From Tipula vernalis (lineage: Eukaryota; Arthropoda; Insecta; Diptera; Tipulidae), in the NCBI GenBank assembly GCA_958295665.1, contig OY282560.1, positions 47,864,333 to 47,928,332 on the forward strand: a stretch of DNA of 64,000 nucleotides, read 5' to 3'. Positions 46,946-56,900 of this stretch are shown piece by piece. Below the pieces are notes generated by a model. It searched no databases and was not told the DNA's origin. It was given only the letters and a program-made list of their open reading frames with translations. The position numbers and the translations under genes were made by a program. The first letter of the stretch is position 1; the number at the start of each line of letters is the position of its first letter.

Positions 46946-48840
46946 TCGAACGCACTTGAAATAGTTACATATTTCAATAAAATTTTCGAATTGCTCAAAT
47001 TTGCTCAGTTCCCCTAGTAATATACAACAACAGTAAATTTAACAAAATTTTTATTTAAGGTTTCAAGGTGAAGGATCTCAAAAAAAAAAAAAAAAAAATG
47101 TTGCTCAATATTAGAATAGAATATAGCTGCGGCAATATTTTAAGTTACGCATGAAAACAAAAAAAATAAAGTTTACAACATACCACCGATAACTCTCAAG
47201 TTTTGTTAGTTTAAAATGTCTGAATATATTCAATTATTGGTTTTATTTGGTATTCCCGATTAGGAGAGTTATGGCCATTTTGAGCAACAAATAATTTTTC
47301 TGATTTCTCAAGTAGCACAATTTACAATTGAAATATCTGCGTTTTTTTCCCCTTGTGATTGAATAAATGTAGAGTAGCTCAAGTTCAATAATTTTAAATT
47401 TTTTAGCTCAATATTAAATATTTCAAAATATGCTAATTTTTATTTTTGGGAAATTAGTTGCTTTTCTGAGTTCTTAAGGTATGCTTTAAGCATGTCAGTT
47501 GCTGAGATCCAGTAAAAGTCCAGAGTTTTTACTGTGATGTCAAACTTTATTGGGTGTATTCTTGATTGTTTGAGATCCTCTGGCCAATGTTGTAATATTT
47601 CTCAACTTGAATCTGCCTCCTTATAATAGTGTAGATTTATAGTAGTTTTGACCAACAATTGATTCTTCTAATATACCTGCAGATAAGAGATCATCGACAT
47701 AAAAGTCTTTAAGTTCGGCATCATCTATTGCCAGTTGTCTTAAAGTTTCTGTTGCCAAATATGCCGCTAAGTTACAGATTTTACTCTGGAAGCTTGAACC
47801 TTTATCTACTGGAAGATCACTGCAGACCGTTCCCATTGATATAGAAGAGGTTTAAAATTTTCCAGAGTTTTTACTGTGATGTCAAACTTAATTGGTTGTA
47901 GGCCTGATTGTTTTAAGTCCTCTGGCAAATGTTGTAATATTGCCCTGAATTGTTGTTGTTCCATTTTCTCAACTTGATTCTGACTCCTTGTAATGGTGTA
48001 GATTTATAGTAGTTTTAACCAACAATTGATTCTTCTAATATATCTGCAGATAAGATATCATCGACATAAAAGTCTTTAAGTGCTAGTTGCGATCCTATTG
48101 GGTGTTATTGGACACCATCTATTGCCAGTTGTCTTTAAGTTTCTGTTGCCAAATATTTCGCTATGTTACAAATTTTACTCTGGAAGCTTGAACCTTCATC
48201 TACTGGAAGGTGACGGCAGACTGTTCTCGTTGATACAGTAGATGTTTAGTTTCTCAATTGATAATATCGGTAATTTGATTTAAACGGAAATGCTAAATTC
48301 TGGTTCTCAAAATATGTGTTGCTCAAAATTATTATTTTTTGAATAATTTAAGCTTTAAACTATTCGTTAAATTTTTAAATATTTGCTATATATTCATTCT
48401 TCTGAACCCACTTGAAATAATTACATATTTCAATAAAATTTTCGAATGTTGCTCAGATTTGCTCAGTTCTCCTAGTAATATGCAACAACAGTAAATTTAC
48501 CCAAATTTTTATTTAAAGCCGACTGTTTTAAGGTGAAGCGAAAAAAAATAAATGTTGCTCAATATTTGAATAGAATGTAGCAGCGGCAATATAAAACTAA
48601 AGTTTACAATTTACCAGCGATAACTCTCAAGTTTTGTTGGTTTAAGATTTCTGAATGTATTTAATTATTGGTTTTATTTGGCATTCCCGTTCAGGACAGT
48701 AATGACCATTTTGAGCAACAAATAGCTCAAATTCCCAACTAAATATTTCAAAGTATGCTTTTTTATTTTTTAGAAATTATTTGCTTTTCTGAGAATATTG
48801 AACCTAAACAAAAACCAAAGGACAATGTAATTTTGCTTCA
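46946..48840. repeat. Large imperfect duplication (about 0.4-0.5 kb blocks) around BEL/Pao fragments
   Basis: 46955-47445 and 48410-48780 are similar over most of their length (AATAAAATTTTCGAATTGCTCA against AATAAAATTTTCGAATGTTGCTCA, CCCCTAGTAATATACAACAACA against TCTCCTAGTAATATGCAACAACA, and onward). Inside each copy a unit of about 170-190 bp starts TGTTGCTCAA and ends TTGAGCAACA (47099-47289 and 48553-48720), a perfect 10-bp inverted terminal pair. The right-hand copy has an internal deletion relative to the left. Confidence 0.65.
47480..48260 (-). pseudogene. BEL/Pao reverse transcriptase fragments B and C, tandem
   Basis: Fragment B (47836-47621) reads ICNLAAYLATETLRQLAID and LKDFYVDDLLSAG, the conserved region leading to and including the YVDD catalytic motif of BEL/Pao reverse transcriptases. 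Downstream, in other frames, PIKFDVTVKTL and FYWISATDM are legible. Fragment C (about 48260-47860) is a second copy of the same region in tandem with additional stops and an insertion near 48080-48110. The duplication is likely part of the larger block duplication here. Not functional. Confidence 0.75.
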
Positions 48841-48922
48841 TTTTGAGCAAAGTATCAGTTTGAGATCTAATCGATTTAACCAACAAAAAAATTAATGCGT
48901 TTTATTTTTATTTTATTTCCAG

Positions 48923-49167
48923 GTTTGGGACACGAACACTTTTGGACCTCGGGCACCGATTTAGCCGATGAGGGTAGTTTCTTTTGGATGGCAACGGGCC
49001 GCCCAATTACATTCACAAATTGGAATGCTGGTGAACCAAATAATTTCCGTTACGAAAACGGTGAAGAAGAAAATTGCTTAGAGTTATGGAATCGAGATGG
49101 CAAAGGTTTAAAATGGAACGATTCACCGTGTAGTTTTGAAACATACTTTGTATGTGAAGTACAATAA
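48923..49167 (+). CDS. C-type lectin gene, last exon
   Basis: This exon completes the CTLD. It follows a pyrimidine-rich TTTATTTCCAG acceptor, enters in phase 1 (GG-T from G plus GT) and ends at a TAA at 49165-49167. The peptide shows the carbohydrate-recognition core: HFWTSGTDLADEGSFFWM, NWNAGEPNN with the EPN motif that typically specifies mannose-type ligands, EENCLELW, then WNDSPC and YFVCE. The conserved cysteines of the long loop and C-terminus are present. A candidate AATAAA lies at 49276-49281. Together with 8465-8565 and 26847-26954 it makes one CTLD of about 150 residues spread over 40.7 kb, tail to tail with the pickpocket gene. Expression and integrity are untested because of the deletion in the middle exon. 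Confidence 0.93.
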
Positions 49168-49499
49168 ATTTATAGAATTGAAATAATCATTAATTTAATT
49201 TAATAGTGTAAAAAATTAGTTTTTGTACGATCGCGATTTAATGTATTGTATAATTAATTAGATGGACCAATAATGAATAAAATTCGATTAAAGTCTGTAA
49301 AAATAAATAAATTTAATGTATAATTGTAGTTGTATATGTAAACTGTATAGTGACGTGGATTATTTACAAATTTCAAACGAAATTGAAAGAAAAATTAATT
49401 AAACGACATACAATTTTTTATAATGGCCAGAAGAGTGTCGTAGCTGTAGAAATTTGTTATAATTTTGTAGAAAAATAAATTTTAGAAAATTCACACAAA
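49168..49499. other. Intergenic, convergent 3' ends
   Basis: Holds the probable lectin 3' UTR and polyadenylation signal (AATAAA at 49276) and the 3' side of the pickpocket gene. Nothing else seen. Confidence 0.5.
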
Positions 49500-50049
49500 T
49501 TATTTTTTTATTTTTGTCAATCGTTTTTGGATAAAGTCGACACAATTTAAAATTATGCGCAACAACCATCGCGCTATATCGATCGAGCTGAATCCCAAAA
49601 ATAGTGTGGCGGCACCGCCGAACGACACGAGTAAATCCTCGAATGAGAATAACACTTCGCGACGTATCCTCATCTTGGCCGAGATAATTTCCAAACGGAA
49701 TGATGACTTTTGAACCACTTTAATGCCACTCTGCTTACGCCAATTCGATAACTTAAATGAATTCCGTAGATAATTGTATTCGGTACAAGTTTCCGGACAT
49801 TCGCATCGTTTTACCTGGCCGCCGGGAAAATTATTTTTTTCCAAGCACAAATAACCGGCCGGATTACAATTTTGACCCGGATAATTATGATAAAAATACG
49901 GTTTACACTTGCACAATTCGATTGCAATCCTGGCTTTACAACGCAGCATGCACATGGTTACACTGTAGTATTCCATACCAAGAGTGGGTTCATCATAAAA
50001 AAAACATTTCCGTTGCGATTGTTCCAGGCTGCGCACATTATCGGCAACA
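49500..50049 (-). CDS. Pickpocket (DEG/ENaC) channel, exon 3
   Basis: The last exon of the pickpocket gene enters in phase 2 after a TTTTTTTTTAG acceptor and ends at the TAA at 49500. It begins VADNVRSLEQSQRKCFF and carries the cysteine-rich extracellular region: CMLRCKARIAIELCKCKPYF, PAGYLCL, then CECPETCTEYNY. The second transmembrane segment is FEDLLVSFGGAATLFLGFSS, which includes the glycine-serine selectivity filter region (G-x-S type). A short basic C-terminal tail follows. The role is an amiloride-sensitive sodium channel subunit in sensory neurons or epithelia by family knowledge; the ligand is unknown. No stop or frame change seen. Confidence 0.95.
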
Positions 50050-50110
50050 CTAAAAAAAAAGTTCAAATTTCTTTTTAACTATTTAGCATTATCGGTTCCC
50101 TACTACTTAC

Positions 50111-50308
50111 ACCGTCTCCAACATTTTGTATGTCGTATAAATCAAATTTGTTTTATCGACCGGAACGAATACTGTACTTTCGGTGATCACCTCATACGGT
50201 GAATGAACAGCAACGTTGACACGGGCATTAAACACATAAATCTTAAAATAACATTTGTTTTTGGTGAACGAGCATGAAATTAGCTTTGCACTTTCTTGGC
50301 CACGTACA
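50111..50308 (-). CDS. Pickpocket (DEG/ENaC) channel, exon 2
   Basis: This 198-nt exon lies between a TATTTCCAG acceptor and a GTAAGT donor and keeps phase 2 on both sides. It reads VRGQESAKLISCSFTKNK then YFKIYVFNARVNVAVHSPYE and VPVDKTNLIYTTYKMLETV, the extracellular thumb/finger region that precedes the conserved R-C block. It joins exons 1 and 3 in frame. The exact split codons are GA-T (D) and GT-T (V). The intron between exons 1 and 2 is about 60 nt and between 2 and 3 also about 60 nt, short as in compact insect genes. Confidence 0.93.
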
Positions 50309-50371
50309 CTGGAAATACAAAATATCGATTAGTTCGAGTCACATAATTTATACCATATAATAAAAACTTAC

Positions 50372-50973
50372 TCTCGTACCGCTAATGCTGTATTCACCGT
50401 GTTCATCGAAAAACAAAGTCCATTCTCTGAAATAATTTCATGCAAATGATAATCCTTTTCGACATCGAACATCAACAGGGATACATCATTGGCGGGATGA
50501 ACTTGTTGTACAACTCCAGCATAATCAAAATTATCTAAATCGGTATCCCCCACAAAATCAGCCAATGTACCAAAATTTTCCGTCGACAAATTAGCCACAA
50601 CCATAATAAATTTCTCATAGTATTGAAATTTTTTATCCATTTCATCAATACCCCATTTCCGTTGTACATACTTTTGAACTTTTACATGATCACTACGCTC
50701 CTCGAAACATAATGTCATCCCGGGGAAAAGACCATTCCAATTACGATAATCACGTTCCAATGATACAACAATCGGATTTCGTTTAAAACGATTCCATTGC
50801 TGGATGCAACAGAATACGGCACCACAAATGCCACACAATATTATGAAAATCCAGAATAGGCGTTCGATAAGGTGGCGATTTGTAAGGCTGCTGTTTTGTA
50901 CCGCTTTTCCCATTTTTGGTTCAAATTTGTCGTGGTTGAAGGTATGAATCGTCGACACCAAGGTAATGAACAT
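50372..50973 (-). CDS. Pickpocket (DEG/ENaC) channel, exon 1
   Basis: The exon encodes 200 residues from the first ATG (50973) to the AGAGTAAGT donor. After a short cytosolic tail it shows NSSLTNRHLIERLFWIFIIL and a first transmembrane run ending GAVFCCIQQW, then the start of the extracellular domain (RNPIVVSLERDY, LFPGMTLCFEE). The usual HG motif before TM1 is replaced by NRHLIERLFW. Total spliced product is 449 residues, at the short end for pickpocket proteins. An earlier in-frame start or upstream exon is possible because an acceptor-like CAAAAG lies just above the ATG. It reads away from the lectin gene's direction. Confidence 0.92.
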
Positions 50974-51195
50974 TTTTTTCTTTTGACAGAAATCTTTTAT
51001 AGTTGGTCGTTTATCGTCAAATAGAATCTAAGATTGTAATGGGTTTCCATTAGCAGAACACAAAAGGGATAATTAACCGCGTTTGTTGTTTGTTATGTAC
51101 GGATTCTTTTGTCAACATTTGATGTTTACTAAATCAATATTTGTGCACAAAGTGATTATTAATAATTGACAAGATGGCGACTTAAATAATTTTAG
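50974..51195. other. Upstream region of the pickpocket gene
   Basis: About 220 bp between the pickpocket start and the Ty3/gypsy relic; any proximal promoter would lie here. No TATA-like element is confidently identified. Confidence 0.3.
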
Positions 51196-51199
51196 GGCG

Positions 51200-53480
51200 A
51201 TTTGATTTTGAATAAAATGGAATTTTTTATGAAATGTGTAGGAATTGCAGCAAACTGGTATCAACTGAGGTATCAATCATAGCAATCGGATCACAAATGC
51301 AGATTTTTGATTTTTGGACAAGAATGTGTGGGGCAGATGGTTTTCAATTATGGGCAATTTTTTTAAATAGTAAAGGAATTACCACGGAGTGCACGAAATA
51401 CGCAAACGCAGTTAGCGCGCTACTCAGCGAGTCAAAGAAGATAAAAATGAACAACGTCATACACGGATTGTCCCTAGGGGACAAAAAACCTCCCAGCTGT
51501 TGAGCGAATTCAAATTAAACGCCGACAGTGAATTCATTGAGAAAACATTATAACAGTTGTGGATGTCGCGTTTACCCCAACAGGTCCAGATGCTTCTTTC
51601 GCGAGATAACTCAAGAAATCGGAAACATTTCAGTCGTTCAGGGTCCCAGCATAATAAATTAAAACCAGAATCGGAGGCATGTTACTATCAAGAGAGATTC
51701 GGTGACAGCGCACGCAAATGCGCGATCGGTTGCAAATTCTGGCAAAGTAAAGCGAGCATTGCCTCGCAAGACTCAAACACAGCCATTGGCAGTTCGTCTC
51801 AGCAAAAAATTCATTTTTATGCCGTCATCCAATGCTGGCGACCGTTACCGATGACATGATTTCTAGTCGCCTGATAATTTTTGAATACATGAGTCATCTA
51901 AAATTCCTTGTTGATATGGGCGCAGACTTATCGATAGTCCCTCTAAAATTATTTAAGCCAGCTAAGCCTAATTCTACATTAAAACTTGCTGCAACTAACG
52001 GCACACCGGTCTCATATGGCACCAAATTATTGAAACTGGATGTCGGTCATCATTGATCATCAATTTGAACAAATGCTTCTTCGCATTACCCGATGTCCCA
52101 TTTCTGGGTCATCATATCAAAGAACAAGGCATTCTTCCTCTTTGAACGGCGTTTAACTGTTGATCAACTCAAGCGTTTTTTGGGCATGATCAATTTTTAT
52201 AGATTTTTTATCCCCACGAATTAACTGGACTTCGGCATCTACAGACGCCTTCAATAATTGCAAGGAGAAGTCGCGCGACGTTACTTGCACACCCGATTCC
52301 CGTGGCTCGATTAGCAATCATGGTGAACGCATCCGACCACGGTATCCGAGCAGTTGTGCAGCAGTTTGTCTCGAATAGCTGGCAGCCACTAAGTTTTTTC
52401 TCAAAAGGTTTAAACAAGATGCAACAGCGCTACAGCGTGTAATCAAACATTTTCGACATTTCCTGGAAGGTCGTGAGTTCACACTGTTCACCGACCATAA
52501 ACCTTTAGTCTACGCGTTTTACCAGAACCCAGATAAAACATCGCCGTGTCAATTTCGACATCTCGATTTTATCGGTCAATTGACAACCGACCTTCGTTGA
52601 ACTCCCGGGAACAGGTTTTCGAATCATTTCACAATCTTGCCCACCCTGGAATTCAAGCTACTACAAACATTTTAACGACAAACTTTATTTGGCCCTCTAT
52701 CAAGAAGGATTCGAAAAAATTTACTCAACAATGTGTATAATGCCAAAAGTCGAAAGTTTCAAGGCATACTAAATCACCTCTCGCAAGTTTCACTCTAGCT
52801 TCGCAACGTTTTGCAGAAATTCACCTCGACATCATTGGGCCTTTACCGCTTTCTGCTAATCACGCTCATCGATCGTTACACACGTTCGCCTGCGGCGATT
52901 CCGGTATTTCGCAGTATTTTCATCATGGATATCCCGTTTTTGCCTTCCAGTGTCCATCCTTACAGACCAAGGCATTCAGTTTGAATCTGAGCTTTTCGTT
53001 GAACTGACAATGTTTCTTGGTTGTCAGCGTCTTCGGACCACGGCCTATAACCCTAAATGCCACGGCATAGTAGAAAGATGGCACCGTACATTAAAGGCTG
53101 CTATAATATGCCACGAACGCCCGGACTGGCATGACATTCTGCCAACAATCATGTTAGAGTTACGATCATCTTTCAGCGAAGAATTGCAAGCGCCGTGTGC
53201 TGAGTTGGTGTACGGCGCGACTTTTCGAATACCTGGTCAATTTTTAGAAAATACAAACATAGTCCCACAGGCCTTAGTTCAAACTTACTCCCGAAATCAT
53301 CACAAGCAAGTACGGACAGCAAACCTACGGCAAACAGAAAATGTGTCATATTTGAACCATCGTTTCCACGGTCCAGTAACGTCCGCGAACTCTAAGGACT
53401 CCAATTTCGTTCAGATGCGGGGAGCATTCAAAAATTTGGCTTGCACGATCCACACCGGAGTTATTATTCAAATTTAGCGT
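51200..53480 (+). pseudogene. Ty3/gypsy gag-pol, broken (element 2)
   Basis: Gag-like ITTECTKYANAVSALLSE and IHGLSLGDKKPPS (51370-51500), then LWMSRLPQQVQMLLSRD and YYQERFGDSARKCAIGC (to 51740), the gag C-terminal cysteine stretch of this clade. The protease has FLVDMGADLSIVP where the catalytic DTGA reads DMGA. Reverse transcriptase is mostly deleted, leaving PFLGHHIKEQGILPL and LKRFLGMINFYRFF. RNase H retains GREFTLFTDHKPLVYAF. Integrase has HNLAHPGIQATTNIL, ILTDQGIQFESELF and GIVERWHRTLKAA. Frame changes and deletions throughout; no LTRs identified. It differs from element 1 in motif details, so it is a separate family member. Confidence 0.92.
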
Positions 53481-53950
53481 CGCTATTTCTTGTTGGTATT
53501 TGTCCCATTGAGCTCGCATAATGAGCTGCATGGTGGCATGTTGAAACTCTTGGTTTGGAACGTTTAATCAGCGACGGAAACCTATGACGTGCTCTATTTA
53601 CGTTAACTTTGGCTCGTAGTAACTTTGTCCATGTTGAACAATGGTCTGGGTTGATAGCTATTGGCGGTTCCACGGATATGACACGATGATACTTCATTCG
53701 AAATTCCTCGATGGGGTTGGCATCTTCATTTTGAGTTATTGGCCATTCTATCTAGGGTTCTTTTAGAAAGGCTAGGCTTTGAACCCACATCGAGTCGATT
53801 TGGTGGCCTCATCCGCAACATTTTCTTTCCCTGCCAGCCAGTGCCACTCGTTTTCATTGGATTTTTCCAGACATTCGGTTATCAGGAATGCCACAAATTG
53901 TTTATAGTTTCGGGCCTCAGATTTCAACCAGCCAATTACCGTTTTTGAAT
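53340..53950 (-). pseudogene. BEL/Pao RNase H and integrase N-terminal fragment
   Basis: From the satellite junction downward the minus strand reads SKTVIGWLKSEARNYKQFVA, then WHWLAGKENVADEATKS (RNase H of BEL/Pao), followed by EFRMKYHRVISVEPP, TWTKLLRAKVNVNR and WDKYQQEIATLNLNN, then NEIGVLRVRGRYW, the segment before the integrase zinc-binding motif. Frame changes are present. It overlaps the 3' end of Ty3/gypsy element 2 only in coordinates, as the opposite strand. The RNase H begins abruptly at the 173-bp satellite, so the array interrupts or truncates this element. Confidence 0.82.
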
Positions 53951-56900
53951 ATGGTTGATACCTCTATCTATAGGTTTCAGGACCTGTAATTTCTGTGACA
54001 ATTTTCATTTTGATTGCTCGAGTATTTCTAAACATTTATTAGAAAATTCAATTTTATTGAAAATTAACTGTGCTATAGCCCACAAGTTTTTGGGCGGCAA
54101 AAATCTAAAATGGTCCGATTACGATGGTTGATATCTCTATCAATAGGTTTCGGGACCTGTAATTGCTGTAACAATTTTCATTTTGATTGCTCGAGTATTT
54201 CTAAACATTTCTTAGAAAATTCAATTTTATTGAAAATTAACTGTGCTATAGCCCACAAGTTTTTGGGCGGCAAAAATCTAAAATGGTCCGATTACGATGG
54301 TTGATATCTCTATCAATAGGTTTCGGGACCTGTAATTTCTGTGACAATTTTCATTTTGATTGCTCGAGTATTTCTAAACATTTCTTAGAAAATTCAATTT
54401 TATTGAAAATTAACTGTGCTATAGCCCACAAGTTTTTGGGCGGCAAAAATCTAAAATGGTCCGATTACGATGGTTGATATCTCTATCAATAGGTTTCGGG
54501 ACCTGTAATTGCTGTAACAATTTTCATTTTGATTGCTCGAGTATTTCTAAACATTTCTTAGAAAATTCAATTTTATTGAAAATTAACTGTGCTATAGCCC
54601 ACAAGTTTTTGGGCGGCAAAAATCTAAAATGGTCCGATTACGATGGTTGATATCTCTATCAATAGGCTTCGGGACCTGTAATTGCTGTGACAATTTTCAT
54701 TTTGATTGCTCGAGTATTTCTAAACATTTCTTAGAAAATTCAATTTTATTGAAAATTAACTGTGCTATAGCCCACAAGTTTTTGGGCGGCAAAAATCTAA
54801 AATGGTCCGATTACGATGGTTGATATCTCTATCAATAGGTTTCGGGACCTGTAATTGCTGTAACAATTTTCATTTTGATTGCTCGAGTATTTCTAAACAT
54901 TTCTTAGAAAATTCAATTTTATTGAAAATTAACTGTGCTATAGCCCACAAGTTTTTGGGCGGCAAAAATCTAAAATGGTCCGATTACGATGGTTGATATC
55001 TCTATCAATAGGTTTCGGGACCTGTAATTGCTGTGACAATTTTCATTTTCATCGCTCGAGTATTTCTAAACATTTCTTAGAAAATTCAATTTTATTGAAA
55101 ATTAACTGTGCTATAGCCCACAAGTTTTTGGGCGGCAAAAATCTAAAATGGTCCGATTACGATGGTTGATATCTCTATCAATAGGTTTCGGGACCTGTAA
55201 TTGCTGTGACAATTTTCATTTTGATTGCTCGAGTATTTCTAAACATTTCTTAGAAAATTCAATTTTATTGAAAATTAACTGTGCTATAGCCCACAAGTTT
55301 TTGGGCGGCAAACATCTAAAATGGTCCGATTACGATGGTTGATATCTCTATCAATAGGTTTCGGGACCTGTAATTGCTGTAACAATTTTCATTTTGATTG
55401 CTCGAGTATTTCTAAACATTTCTTAGAAAATTCAATTTTATTGAAAATTAACTGTGCTATAGCCCACAAGTTTTTGGGCGGCAAAAATCTAAAATGGTCC
55501 GATTACGATGGTTGATATCTCTATCAATAGGTTTCGGGACCTGTAATTGCTGTGACAATTTTCATTTTGATTGCTCGAGTATTTCTAAATATTTCTTAGA
55601 AAATTCAATTTTATTGAAAATTAACTGTGCTATAGCCCACAAGTTTTTGGGCGGCAAAAATCTAAAATGGTCCGATTACGATGGTTGATATCTCTATCAA
55701 TAGGTTTCGGGACCTGTAATTGCTGTGACAATTTTCATTTTGATTGCTCGAGTATTTCTAAACATTTCTTAGAAAATTCAATTTTATTGAAAATTAACTG
55801 TGCTATAGCCCACAAGTTTTTGGGCGGCAAACATCTAAAATGGTCCGATTACGATGGTTGATATCTCTATCAATAGGTTTCGGGACCTGTAATTGCTGTA
55901 ACAATTTTCATTTTGATTGCTCGAGTATTTCTAAACATTTCTTAGAAAATTCAATTTTATTGAAAATTAACTGTGCTATAGCCCACAAGTTTTTGGGCGG
56001 CAAAAATCTAAAATGGTCCGATTACGATGGTTGATATCTCTATCAATAGGTTTCGGGACCTGTAATTGCTGTGACAATTTTCATTTTCATCGCTCGAGTA
56101 TTTCTAAACATTTCTTAGAAAATTCAATTTTATTGAAAATTAACTGTGCTATAGCCCACAAGTTTTTGGGCGGCAAAAATCTAAAATGGTCCGATTACGA
56201 TGGTTGATATCTCTATCAATAGGTTTCGGGACCTGTAATTGCTGTAACAATTTTCATTTTGATTGCTCGAGTATTTCTAAACATTTCTTAGAAAATTCAA
56301 TTTTATTGAAAATTAACTGTGCTATAGCCCACAAGTTTTTGGGCGGCAAAAATCTAAAATGGTCCGATTACGATGGTTGATATCTCTATCAATAGGCTTC
56401 GGGACCTGTAATTGCTGTGACAATTTTCATTTTGATTGCTCGAGTATTTCTAAACATTTCTTAGAAAATTCAATTTTATTGAAAATTAACTGTGCTATAG
56501 CCCACAAGTTTTTGGGCGGCAAAAATCTAAAATGGTCCGATTACGATGGTTGATATCTCTATCAATAGGTTTCGGGACCTGTAATTGCTGTGACAATTTT
56601 CATTTTCATCGCTCGAGTATTTCTAAACATTTCTTAGAAAATTCAATTTTATTGAAAATTAACTGTGCTATAGCCCACAAGTTTTTGGGCGGCAAAAATC
56701 TAAAATGGTCCGATTACGATGGTTGATATCTCTATCAATAGGCTTCGGGACCTGTAATTGCTGTGACAATTTTCATTTTGATTGCTCGAGTATTTCTAAA
56801 CATTTCTTAGAAAATTCAATTTTATTGAAAATTAACTGTGCTATAGCCCACAAGTTTTTGGGCGGCAAAAATCTAAAATGGTCCGATTACGATGGTTGAT

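Noticed and set aside
49757..50078. Plus-strand ORFs across the pickpocket last exon.
   Set aside because: Antisense shadows of the clear minus-strand coding exon.
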